Assembly (NCBI GenBank): GCA_030527645.1
Contig: JAUNAJ010000004.1
Location: 1-64,000 of the forward strand
Reading direction: 5' to 3'
Length of the DNA: 64,000 bases
DNA from: Lachnospiraceae bacterium
GTDB lineage: Bacteria; Bacillota; Clostridia; Lachnospirales; Lachnospiraceae
The notes below the pieces were generated by a model. The model saw nothing but the letters and a program-made list of their open reading frames with translations. It made no database searches and was not told the origin of the DNA. The first letter of the stretch is position 1, and every line of letters starts with the position of its first letter. The position numbers were made by a program, and so were the translations under genes. Positions 35,560 to 43,741 of this stretch are shown here, in pieces.

Positions 35560-37923
35560 CTACTCATTGGGAATCCCATCAGAATAGATCGTATTTTCTC
35601 CATTCTCCACAGCTTCATCCGGTATCTCTTCAGGTGGTGCAGGTATGTCTGTATCCAGAATCTGCGTTTCATCTGTTATCTGTACTTCCCCGGTACCTTC
35701 AGTCGTCTGTCCCTCAGTATTCTGTACTTCTTCACCTTCACTCTGTCCTGCCTGTTCCTCTGAAGACGTTTCCGCTGGCTGCTGTTCACTGCCGGTTTCT
35801 CCTTCTGTACCGGCCTGTGCCGCGCCCTCTGCTGCTCTGGCAGCTTCCTCTGCCGCACGTGCTGCTTCTTCTGCCGCAGCTTTTTCCGCAGCCTCCGATT
35901 CACGAAGCCGTGTAATAAATGCCTCCACTGCCTCTGCATCGTCCGGGAATATATTCAGATAGGGAAGAAGTTCAATAAAGATTTCACGTGCAATCTCCTG
36001 GGCATAGACGCTGCTGCCCTGATCCTCAACATTTGGCGTGTCCACCACTACATAAACCACTACCTCGGGATCCTCTACCGGTGCACAGCCTATGAAGCTG
36101 ACCACATAATTTCCGTCGTAGGTCTTCGTGGCTGCATTAACTTTCTGGGCTGTACCGGTCTTTCCCGCCAAACTGTAGCCATCTACTCTGGCAACAGAGC
36201 CGGAACCATCATCCTCCATGACTTCCTGAAGCCATTCTCTGATCTGATCACTGATGCCTGAAGAAACTACCTGCCGTTCTACCGAAGCATCCACTGTCTC
36301 AGCGACAGCACCACTGCTGTCTGTAACTGCACTGACCACATGAGGTTTATAATAATAGCCTCCGTTTACTATAGCTGAGAAAGCTGCTGCTTCCTGGACC
36401 ATGGTACAGGTAAAGCCCTGACCATAGGAGGTGGTTGCGAGTTCTACCTCGCCCATACTCTCTTCCGTATGAAGAACTCCTGCATTTTCACCTGGCAGAT
36501 CGATACCTGTCCTCATGCCAAAATTAAATAATTCCTGATATTTCAGCAGGGATGCAGCTCCCAGTTGTTTCGCTACCTGCATCATTACATCATTGCAGGA
36601 CACCTTAAGGGCACCCTCAAGGTTCAGTTCGCCGTGTTCGTCAGGATAGATTACGCAGTGAAGCGTGGCATTAAGGATCTGCTCCAGTCCATCACAGTAA
36701 TACGTCTCTTTATTATCTGTCACATCTGTTTCCATAGCAGCTGCCACAGTAACCGGTTTAAATGTGGAACCGGGCTCAAAGGAGTCCGAAATGCAGTAAT
36801 TCTTCCACATTTCACCGAGTTCGTTTCTGACTTTTGCGTATTCCTCGTCAGTCATCGCCTTGAATTCTTCTGTGGTATAAAGCCGCGGCTGATTCAGATC
36901 ATACCAGTCACTGGAATCCATACCGAGAATTTCCCCTGTATCAGGATCCATTACAATAATGCCGATATTTTCAGCAGCTGCTTCTCCGTTTGGTCCGCCA
37001 CTGTATTTGTCAATAAATTTTTCCATTGCGGAACGAATGATCTGCTGAACATTTACGTCAATGGTAGAAATCACATCTCTGCCCGCCACCGGATCGATAA
37101 TCGTCTGCTCGACAGCTGCATCGTCATTGAAAAAGCCGAACTGCCTTCCGTTAGTACCGTTAAGAATATCAGAATAGTATCCCTCGATACCGTAACTGGC
37201 ATTGTTCTCAGCATCAGAAAAACCAATCAGATCGCAGGCAAGAGAATTCATGGGATACACACGAAGATAATCTTCTTCAAACCATACTCCCTGGATTTTC
37301 TTGCGCTCTTCCTGCACACCCTCCGGGAGATTTTCATTCTCATCACTTTCGAGGTCTGTGTAATCCTCAAATTTCTGTTTTTCAGAAAGAGACAGATTTT
37401 CCAGCAGTACAACGTACTGACTATCTCTGGTGGCTTCATCATTCAGAAGCCCCCTTAGTTCCTGCTCATCCAGATCATACAGCTTTACAAGCGCTGCAAC
37501 AGTCGGTTCCAATGACTCTTTCACCTGTTTTTCTATGATCTGATCATCCTGTTTTTCCGTGACAGTTTTTTCGCTGTTCACAACCTTGCAGTCCAGAATC
37601 AGATTATATACCCTCTCACTGGTTGCCAGAATTGTTCCGTTGCGGTCCCTGATATCTCCTCTTTTAAAAGGGATCGTCCTGGTTTCATATTGCTGCTGGG
37701 TCTGATTGAGAACAGTTCTTTTGTACTGCTCTCCGTCCCTGATATTGATTCTCGTAATATTCAAAGCTAAGCAGATTAAAGCCAGTATGACTAACAAGAA
37801 TAGTCCTACCAGCTTTTTGCCCATCTTATTATTCATTTTTACATGACGCATCTTCTGACGGCGTCTTTCCTTCGTTTCCTTTTCCCGGAGACGCTGCATT
37901 TTTTTCGTATTTTTTTGACTCAT
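35560..37923 (-). CDS. Division-type class B penicillin-binding protein (FtsI/SpoVD family)
   Basis: A 787-residue transpeptidase. A basic cytoplasmic N-terminus and one membrane segment (about 37-56) precede a PBP dimerisation domain and a transpeptidase domain with the catalytic Ser386 in STFK (386-389), SCN (442-444) and KTGT (588-591). Position after ftsL in the dcw cluster indicates a septal role (FtsI/PBP2B type); a sporulation SpoVD role cannot be excluded. There are no PASTA domains; instead residues about 675-787 are low-complexity, first Ala/Glu helical repeats then Gly/Thr/Glu-rich, outside the membrane. Confidence 0.9.
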   Translation of the reverse strand: MSQKNTKKMQRLREKETKERRRQKMRHVKMNNKMGKKLVGLFLLVILALICLALNITRINIRDGEQYKRTVLNQTQQQYETRTIPFKRGDIRDRNGTILATSERVYNLILDCKVVNSEKTVTEKQDDQIIEKQVKESLEPTVAALVKLYDLDEQELRGLLNDEATRDSQYVVLLENLSLSEKQKFEDYTDLESDENENLPEGVQEERKKIQGVWFEEDYLRVYPMNSLACDLIGFSDAENNASYGIEGYYSDILNGTNGRQFGFFNDDAAVEQTIIDPVAGRDVISTIDVNVQQIIRSAMEKFIDKYSGGPNGEAAAENIGIIVMDPDTGEILGMDSSDWYDLNQPRLYTTEEFKAMTDEEYAKVRNELGEMWKNYCISDSFEPGSTFKPVTVAAAMETDVTDNKETYYCDGLEQILNATLHCVIYPDEHGELNLEGALKVSCNDVMMQVAKQLGAASLLKYQELFNFGMRTGIDLPGENAGVLHTEESMGEVELATTSYGQGFTCTMVQEAAAFSAIVNGGYYYKPHVVSAVTDSSGAVAETVDASVERQVVSSGISDQIREWLQEVMEDDGSGSVARVDGYSLAGKTGTAQKVNAATKTYDGNYVVSFIGCAPVEDPEVVVYVVVDTPNVEDQGSSVYAQEIAREIFIELLPYLNIFPDDAEAVEAFITRLRESEAAEKAAAEEAARAAEEAARAAEGAAQAGTEGETGSEQQPAETSSEEQAGQSEGEEVQNTEGQTTEGTGEVQITDETQILDTDIPAPPEEIPDEAVENGENTIYSDGIPNE

Positions 37924-37928
37924 ATTTT

Positions 37929-38483
37929 TTATTCAGGCACATCCTGATACTGACGCAGATAACTGCTCTCATCAACGCTGTAATATTCGATCTGGGATTC
38001 GGATGCATAGTACATTCCATAGCCCAGTGCCGCCTCCTTGATATCCTCAAGAGTTACGGAAGACTGAACCTGATTATAGTAAGCGTCATTATCTGCCTGC
38101 ATGGAATTCAGCTGACTTTCCAGAATCTCAATCTTATCATTCTGTGCTGTCAGGGTAGACTTCATACTTAGATAACGCACGCATAAAAACATAGTAAGCA
38201 GGCATGCGGCAGTCAAAAAAAGGACATACCCCAGCCCCATGCTTCTAGCATTTGCTCTGTTCCTTGCCAACTGCTCCCGGCTGAGCGGCCGATGCTGCAC
38301 AGCCCTTTTCTGCCTGCCGTTCCCCTGTGCAGAAGCAGATTGCCTGATGCGGCGTTTTTCAGATACAGGCGTCTGATTCTGTTCTGCACTTCTGCGAACA
38401 TGAACCTGACGAGCTGTACTGCCGTCCACATATGTATGTATTTCGGTCCGATTAGAATTTACCCTTCTTCGACCTGTATTTGC
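37929..38483 (-). CDS. ftsL: FtsL-like division protein
   Basis: A 184-residue bitopic protein. A long basic cytoplasmic N-terminus (1-80) precedes a membrane segment near 85-105 ([20 protein letters not shown]) and an external coiled coil ([15 protein letters not shown] type heptads). That layout, and its place between rsmH and the PBP, identify it as FtsL although sequence conservation is low. The ATG at 38483 is preferred over an ORF opening at 38675: AGGAG lies 7 bases upstream, and the coding region then overlaps rsmH by 32 bases rather than 224. Five bases before the PBP start. Confidence 0.8.
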   Translation of the reverse strand, partial: ANTGRRRVNSNRTEIHTYVDGSTARQVHVRRSAEQNQTPVSEKRRIRQSASAQGNGRQKRAVQHRPLSREQLARNRANARSMGLGYVLFLTAACLLTMFLCVRYLSMKSTLTAQNDKIEILESQLNSMQADNDAYYNQVQSSVTLEDIKEAALGYGMYYASESQIEYYSVDESSYLRQYQDVPE

Positions 38484-39447
38484 CATCCTTAAACTCTCCT
38501 GACTGCCAACTGCTGCTTCGCTCAAACACGCGGAGCTTCGAACTCTTGGATCGCTTATTGGCTTCAATTTCTTCTTCTGTCGGAATAATCGGTTTTCGCG
38601 AGACAACGAATCCCTTGCTCTCTCTGCCGCAGACACATACAGGGAACTCCGGCGGACAGATACAGGGGTTTTCATTTTTCCTGAAAAGATTTTTTACGAT
38701 CCTGTCTTCCAGAGAATGGAATGTTATGATACACAGGCGTCCATTCTCATTGAGCAGATCGATCATCTCATCCAGTGAATTTTCAAGAACCTCCAGTTCC
38801 CGGTTTACTTCAATCCGGATTGCCTGAAACGTTCTCTTTGCAGGATGACCGCCGGTGGCTCTCATTTTAGCAGGAATCGCAGCTTTAATCAGATCGATCA
38901 GCTCCCCAGTTGTCTCAATCTTCTTTTCCGCTCTTGCCCTGCAGATATGCCTGGCGATATTCTTTGCAAATTTCTCCTCACCGTACTCCTTAATGACATG
39001 ATACAGGCTGCTTTCATCGTAGGTATTCACGACGTCGTATGCAGTGCGCTCCTGGTTACGGTCCATCCGCATATCCAAAGGCGCATCCGCACGATACGTA
39101 AATCCGCGATCAGCATTGTCTAACTGATAGGATGATACACCGAGATCCAGCAGAATCCCGTCCACCTTGCTGATGCCTATGGAATGAAGCTGCGCTGCCA
39201 TATCACAGTAGTTACTGTGAATCAGAGTCACTCTGTCCTGAAAATCAGCCAGACGCTTCCCTGCTGCTGCCAGTGCCTCCTCATCCTGATCGATCCCGAT
39301 CAGTCTCCCCTTATCTGATAGTTGTCTGCAAACCTCCAGAGCATGGCCTCCGCCTCCCAACGTACCGTCCACATAGATACCGTCCGGTTTAATATTGAGA
39401 TTTGCAATGGTCTCCTCCAGCAATACCGACACATGTTTGAATTCCAT
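38452..39447 (-). CDS. rsmH: 16S rRNA (cytosine(1402)-N4)-methyltransferase RsmH
   Basis: A 331-residue SAM-dependent methyltransferase acting on 16S rRNA C1402. [12 protein letters not shown] begins the protein, the SAM loop [11 protein letters not shown] is at 26-36, and [14 protein letters not shown] is near the C-terminal part. The ATG at 39447 follows AAAAGGAG with 8-base spacing; an in-frame start at 39471 is less suitable. Second gene of the dcw cluster, 29 bases after mraZ. Confidence 0.95.
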   Translation of the reverse strand: MEFKHVSVLLEETIANLNIKPDGIYVDGTLGGGGHALEVCRQLSDKGRLIGIDQDEEALAAAGKRLADFQDRVTLIHSNYCDMAAQLHSIGISKVDGILLDLGVSSYQLDNADRGFTYRADAPLDMRMDRNQERTAYDVVNTYDESSLYHVIKEYGEEKFAKNIARHICRARAEKKIETTGELIDLIKAAIPAKMRATGGHPAKRTFQAIRIEVNRELEVLENSLDEMIDLLNENGRLCIITFHSLEDRIVKNLFRKNENPCICPPEFPVCVCGRESKGFVVSRKPIIPTEEEIEANKRSKSSKLRVFERSSSWQSGEFKDGKYRSKKGKF

Positions 39448-39476
39448 ATCTGTCACTCCTTTTGGGAGCATGCAGT

Positions 39477-39908
39477 TTAAATGGATAATCCGATGTTTTC
39501 CAGTTCCTCTGCAAAAACATCCATATTATCAAAATCGCTGTTCTCGCTCCATCTTTCCTTGCTCCAGACCTCGATCCTGTCAATGCTTCCTGCCAGAACT
39601 ACATCCTTTGTGATACCGGCAAATTCCCGCTGTGTAGCAGGAATCAAAATTCTCCCCTGTTTATCCAGTTCACATTCTGCAGCTCCGGACACAAAAAAGC
39701 GGACCAGAGTTCTTGCATTCTTATTTGTAAGCGGCAGTTTTCTGAGTTTTTCCTGAAAAAGCATCCATTCAGAAGAGGGATAGATATAAAGACAGCCGTC
39801 CAGACCCTTTGTAATGACGAAGTTATCCCCTAATTCGTCTCTGAATCTGACCGGTATGATCAGTCTTCCTTTCGCGTCAACTGAATGACTGTACTCTCCC
39901 ATGAACAT
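39477..39908 (-). CDS. mraZ: Transcriptional regulator MraZ
   Basis: A 143-residue DNA-binding protein with two AbrB-like/MraZ half domains; [23 protein letters not shown] begins the first and [12 protein letters not shown] the second, each with the DxxGR pattern. In other bacteria MraZ forms rings and represses its own dcw operon by binding short direct repeats. Here four 10-base repeats with the core AAGTGG lie upstream (39990-40027), fitting autoregulation. First gene of the cluster. Confidence 0.95.
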   Translation of the reverse strand: MFMGEYSHSVDAKGRLIIPVRFRDELGDNFVITKGLDGCLYIYPSSEWMLFQEKLRKLPLTNKNARTLVRFFVSGAAECELDKQGRILIPATQREFAGITKDVVLAGSIDRIEVWSKERWSENSDFDNMDVFAEELENIGLSI

Positions 39909-39932
39909 AAGTAATAACCCTCAAACGCTGGC

Positions 39933-39960
39933 AAAAAGAGAAAGACTCCCCTCTTTCTCT
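39933..39960 (-). terminator. Putative attenuator in the mraZ leader
   Basis: On the minus strand AGAGAAAGA and TCTTTCTCT make a 9-bp stem with a 6-base loop, followed by TTTT. It lies between the promoter/MraZ repeats and the mraZ start, so it would stop transcription before the operon unless read through. Confidence 0.6.
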
Positions 39961-39989
39961 GTCATGTGGATCACGAAGTTCCCTACGCT

Positions 39990-40027
39990 CCATTTTCCAC
40001 CACTTTTCACCACTTTCTACCACTTAC
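39990..40027 (-). promoter_or_regulatory. MraZ operator: four 10-bp direct repeats
   Basis: On the minus strand AAGTGGTAGA, AAGTGGTGAA, AAGTGGTGGA and AAATGGA follow one another in an exact 10-base register. Position just downstream of the -10 box suits repression by MraZ, whose known sites are tandem GTGG/TGGG-type repeats with this periodicity. Confidence 0.85.
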
Positions 40028-40032
40028 GAACC

Positions 40033-40061
40033 ATTCTAAACCAAAAAAAAGGAAATATCAA
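40033..40061 (-). promoter_or_regulatory. Promoter of the dcw cluster
   Basis: On the minus strand TTGATA and TAGAAT are separated by 17 bases. The -35 box lies in the 3' arm of the ychF terminator and the spacer contains its T-run. Confidence 0.65.
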
Positions 40062-40090
40062 TGCTTTTCTGCGACATTGATATTTCCATT
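40042..40090 (-). terminator. Terminator of ychF
   Basis: GGAAATATCAATG and its complement CATTGATATTTCC form a 13-bp stem around an 11-base loop, with eight T following on the minus strand. Confidence 0.92.
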
Positions 40091-40143
40091 TTTGGAAATC
40101 CACTCCCATTCACATCCAAACCTGTTCGAACAGGAACTGAAAC

Positions 40144-41271
40144 TTATACATTGAACAGGAATTCGATGATGTCCCCGTCCTTCACTACATACTCTTTTCC
40201 CTCGGAACGGTACAGACCTCTTGCCTTAACCTCGGCCATCTTCCCACCGCATTCCATCAGCGTATCAAAGGCACACACCTGAGCCCGGATAAATCCGCGC
40301 TCGAAATCGGAATGTATCTTTCCTGCTGCCTGAGGAGCTTTTGTTCCCCGGGTGATGGTCCATGCACGGCACTCTTTCTTTCCGTCTGTCAGGAAAGAAA
40401 TCAGTCCCAGAAGAGAATAGCTCGCTTTGATCAAACGATTCAGGCCTGATTCTGTGATCCCCAGATCCTCCATAAACATAGCCCGCTCTTCCTCGTCCAG
40501 TTCCACCAGTTCTTCTTCTGTTTTAGCACAGATCGGAATGACCTCCGCTCCCTCTGCTTCTGCACGCTTCTTTACAATCTGATAATACGCATTGCTCTCA
40601 GGGTCTGCTACACCGTCCTCATCCATATTGCAGGCATAGATGATCGGCTTTGCAGACAGAAGCCCCATTTCCTTTGCGATGCGCATCTGAGTTTCATCGG
40701 TTTCATCAAACTCGAAGGTTCTGGCACTTAAGCCCTTCTCCAGATGAGCCACCAGGGGCTCCAGCAGGGCAACCTCTGCCTTAGCATCCTTGTTGCCGGT
40801 CTTGGCTGCCTTGGCAAATTTATTCAAACGATTCTGTGCCATGTCAAGATCAGCGAAGATCAGTTCAAGATCAATACACTCGATATCTCCGTCCGGATCC
40901 ACCGGCACAGGCTTTGTAGCATCCTCCACCACATGAGTGATATTATCATCATCAAAGCAGCGCACCACATGTACAATGGCATCGCACTCACGAATGTGCC
41001 CCAGAAATTTATTTCCCAGACCGGCTCCCTGGGATGCACCCTTTACCAGCCCTGCAATGTCGGTAAACTCAACCACAGCAGGAGTCTTTTTATCCGGATC
41101 CCAGATCTCACACAGCTGGTCCAACCTCTCATCCGGCACTGCTACAATACCGGTGTTCGGCTCGATCGTGCAGAAGGGATAGTTTGCGGCCTGTGCATTG
41201 GCGGTTCCTGTAATCGCATTAAACAGCGTACTCTTTCCTACATTGGGAAGACCTACGATTCCTAATTTCAT
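40144..41271 (-). CDS. ychF: Redox-regulated ATPase YchF (Obg-like)
   Basis: A 375-residue P-loop NTPase of the Obg family that prefers ATP. G1 [11 protein letters not shown] is at 7-17, [10 protein letters not shown] replaces the usual DxPG, and the base-recognition motif is NMDED rather than NKxD, the family's reason for ATP preference. A coiled coil follows and a TGS domain ends the protein. Associated with ribosomes and the proteasome or oxidative-stress response in other species. Monocistronic by promoter and terminator. Confidence 0.96.
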   Translation of the reverse strand: MKLGIVGLPNVGKSTLFNAITGTANAQAANYPFCTIEPNTGIVAVPDERLDQLCEIWDPDKKTPAVVEFTDIAGLVKGASQGAGLGNKFLGHIRECDAIVHVVRCFDDDNITHVVEDATKPVPVDPDGDIECIDLELIFADLDMAQNRLNKFAKAAKTGNKDAKAEVALLEPLVAHLEKGLSARTFEFDETDETQMRIAKEMGLLSAKPIIYACNMDEDGVADPESNAYYQIVKKRAEAEGAEVIPICAKTEEELVELDEEERAMFMEDLGITESGLNRLIKASYSLLGLISFLTDGKKECRAWTITRGTKAPQAAGKIHSDFERGFIRAQVCAFDTLMECGGKMAEVKARGLYRSEGKEYVVKDGDIIEFLFNV

Positions 41272-41349
41272 CTATTGCATACCTCCATGAAAATCCTGAT
41301 AACTGTTGAATTGTTATTGTTCACAGCAACGTCGATCAATCAATACAAG

Positions 41350-41378
41350 AGTGTACCATGCCGGAACTCAAAATTCAA
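41350..41378 (-). promoter_or_regulatory. Promoter of ychF
   Basis: On the minus strand TTGAAT (41373-41378) and TACACT (41350-41355), spacer 17 bases. Confidence 0.65.
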
Positions 41379-41407
41379 GTTCGGCAGGATCGGATTCATT
41401 CCTGCAT

Positions 41408-41452
41408 GAACAGTAACGGTTACTGTTCACGTAACCAGTAACGCTGCTATTC
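41408..41452. repeat. Palindrome and dispersed intergenic motif upstream of ychF
   Basis: GAACAGTAAC (41408-41417), a central G, and GTTACTGTTC (41419-41428) are a perfect 21-base palindrome. GTTACTGTTCAC here differs by one base from GTTACAGTTCAC at three other intergenic sites, and is followed by GTAACCAGTAAC. No gene is visible in 41272-41488. Confidence 0.6.
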
Positions 41453-41488
41453 GCGTAGCACAGATACTCAGGTTTTAATTTTTCGTAA

Positions 41489-42166
41489 TTATATGCCAAT
41501 GTCTTCTCCCGACCGGTCCCTGCTTTCAACAACGATCAGAGTTCCTCTCTTCCAGCGAATGCATGCTGTTTGATCCGTCCTCTCATTGCTGACACCCAGA
41601 CCTCCGTCTCCAAGAACCAGAACAGCATCCGTCAAAGGATACTTCATGCCGGTGAGCGTCAGTCCCTCCACCTGGAGGCCAAAGGGAAATAAGGAGATAT
41701 ATGTTCCGAACTGTGTCTCCTCTGTAATTTCATAAAACTTACCAAGAGGCATGGTGATCAGGTTATTAGGATCGGCGATCCAGCCACGGATTCCCTTTTC
41801 TCTCAGGAGGGAAAGATTGTAGATGCAGCTGAGCACGTGATCCAATCTGCTTCCTGTACATCCCAGAAAAAAAATCTCGTCGGCACCGGCTTCCTCTGCT
41901 TTCTTTACAGCGATATCCGTATCGGTCATATCCTTTTCAGGACGGAAGGTATAAATGGGCAGATCCGTCTTCTCCCGATAGAATCGGATCACCTCCGGAT
42001 CAATACTGTCAAAGTCTCCCACAATACAATCCGGACGGATGTTCTGCCGATAGCAGAACTCCAGACCCCTGTCTGCGGCAATAATAAAATCCGGCTGTTT
42101 TTCGTTAATAAAATCGAGGGCAAATCCATCATGGATACTGCCCCCGGAAATAATCAAAGTCTTCAA
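41489..42166 (-). CDS. thiN: Thiamine pyrophosphokinase
   Basis: A 225-residue enzyme converting thiamine and ATP to thiamine pyrophosphate. GDFDSID (catalytic Asp pair), the preceding AADRGLEFC and the later DMTDTDIAVKKA segment are family signatures; the C-terminal half is the beta-rich thiamine-binding domain. Last gene of the priA-to-thiN run, one base after rpe; the same neighbourhood is found in Bacillus. Confidence 0.93.
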   Translation of the reverse strand: MKTLIISGGSIHDGFALDFINEKQPDFIIAADRGLEFCYRQNIRPDCIVGDFDSIDPEVIRFYREKTDLPIYTFRPEKDMTDTDIAVKKAEEAGADEIFFLGCTGSRLDHVLSCIYNLSLLREKGIRGWIADPNNLITMPLGKFYEITEETQFGTYISLFPFGLQVEGLTLTGMKYPLTDAVLVLGDGGLGVSNERTDQTACIRWKRGTLIVVESRDRSGEDIGI

Positions 42167-42167
42167 C

Positions 42168-42848
42168 TTAGCAACCTCTTACTTCTGCTTCTTTTGCTTT
42201 AATCTTAGCAAGAGAATCCTTCACATTCTGAGCAATATCTCCTCCGAACGTAGCAGATCCCATGACAAGAATATCCGCACCGGCATCCAGAACTGTATCG
42301 ATGGTCTTTGCGTTGACTCCGCCGTCTACCTCAATACTCACATCCGGATAGCCCGCATCGTCCAGCTTCTTTCTCAATGCACGGATCTTGTCCGTCATTC
42401 CCGGAATGTACTTCTGTCCGCCGTATCCGGGATTTACTGTCATAAGCAGAACCATATCCACCATATCCATCACATGATCAATCGTATCCAGAGGAGTAGC
42501 CGGATTCAGTACAACTCCGGCCTGCATACCTGCTTCTCTGATTGCCTGCAGGGTCCGGTGAAGGTGCTTGCACGCTTCTACGTGAACTGTCACCATATCA
42601 GCACCGCATTTTTTCAGATCATCCACAAACCGTCCCGGCTCTTCCACCATCATATGTACATCAAAGAACATATTGCACTGTTTGCGGATAGATTTGATCA
42701 CAGGCATGCCAAAGGAAATGTTCGGAACAAACGCTCCATCCATCACATCAATGTGAAGCCATTTGCATCCGTTGTCTTCGATCAGTTTCAGCTGCTCTCC
42801 CAGAATATTAAAATCTGCAGACAGCATGGATGGTGATAATTCATACAT
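42168..42848 (-). CDS. rpe: Ribulose-phosphate 3-epimerase
   Basis: A 226-residue TIM-barrel, metal-dependent enzyme interconverting ribulose-5-phosphate and xylulose-5-phosphate in the pentose phosphate pathway. SPSMLSADF starts the protein, HIDVMDGAFVPN holds a metal-binding His/Asp, TVHVEACKH the next, and SIEVDGGVN the catalytic Asp. Two bases after rsgA. Confidence 0.96.
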   Translation of the reverse strand: MYELSPSMLSADFNILGEQLKLIEDNGCKWLHIDVMDGAFVPNISFGMPVIKSIRKQCNMFFDVHMMVEEPGRFVDDLKKCGADMVTVHVEACKHLHRTLQAIREAGMQAGVVLNPATPLDTIDHVMDMVDMVLLMTVNPGYGGQKYIPGMTDKIRALRKKLDDAGYPDVSIEVDGGVNAKTIDTVLDAGADILVMGSATFGGDIAQNVKDSLAKIKAKEAEVRGC

Positions 42849-42850
42849 AA

Positions 42851-43729
42851 TCAGTATCTCCTTTTTTCCTTTAATTCCTCATAAAACATTCGATAATTTT
42901 CATACCGTTCTTTGCTGATCATCCCTTTCGCAAGGGCAGCCTTCACAGCACAGTCCGGCTCATTCATGTGAGCACATCCCTGAAATCTGCAGCAGCCCTC
43001 GAAGGGTGTAAATTCCGGAAAGCAGTACTGCAGCTGTTCCTTTTCCATATCAGCAGTGTAAAGGGAAGTAAATCCCGGAGTGTCCACAAGATACGTCCCT
43101 TCGCTGATAGGAATCAGCTGAGAATGCCTTGTTGTATGTTTTCCTCTCTGGAGCTTCCTGCTGATCTCGCCGGTTTCCATGCGGATCTCCGACTGCATCA
43201 GATTTGTGATCGTGGATTTGCCCACTCCGGAGGGACCTGCCACCACGGTTGTCCGTCCTTCCAGAAGGGACCGGATCGGCTGTATTCCGTCCTGCTCCAG
43301 CGCCCTGCTGAACAGGATCTGATAGCCTGTATGCTCATACACCCGTTTCCAGTACTGAAGGTCCTCCTCCGTTCCCAGATCGCACTTGTTAAAGCAGATC
43401 GTCACAGGAACCTCCACATGCTCCATCATTACAAGGAAACGATCCAGCAGTGCCCGGTTCGGTTCCGGATCCTTTAATGCAAAGATCACGACTGCCTGAT
43501 CAATATTCGCCACAGCCGGACGAATGAGCTCATTCTTTCTTTTATATAGTTCTACTATATTGGCTGTTTTCTCCGCTTCATCCAGCACTTCGATCCGTAC
43601 CAGATCACCCACCAGAGGTTTCTGACCGTTTTTGCGAAAGATTCCCTTAGCCTTACATTCATAGATGCCGGATTCCACTGCATCAACGTAGTAGAATCCG
43701 GCAATCCCTTTAATTATTCTTCCATTCAT
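42851..43729 (-). CDS. rsgA: Ribosome small subunit-dependent GTPase RsgA
   Basis: A 292-residue circularly permuted GTPase that helps 30S maturation. An OB fold (about 1-65) precedes the permuted G domain with G4 FNKCDLG, then G1 GPSGVGKST and G3 DTPGF, and a C-terminal zinc site (CCRFQGCAHMNEPDC). Follows prkC by 12 bases; in Bacillus the homologous gene also follows prkC and its product is a kinase substrate. Confidence 0.96.
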   Translation of the reverse strand: MNGRIIKGIAGFYYVDAVESGIYECKAKGIFRKNGQKPLVGDLVRIEVLDEAEKTANIVELYKRKNELIRPAVANIDQAVVIFALKDPEPNRALLDRFLVMMEHVEVPVTICFNKCDLGTEEDLQYWKRVYEHTGYQILFSRALEQDGIQPIRSLLEGRTTVVAGPSGVGKSTITNLMQSEIRMETGEISRKLQRGKHTTRHSQLIPISEGTYLVDTPGFTSLYTADMEKEQLQYCFPEFTPFEGCCRFQGCAHMNEPDCAVKAALAKGMISKERYENYRMFYEELKEKRRY

Positions 43730-43741
43730 GAAATTTTACTG

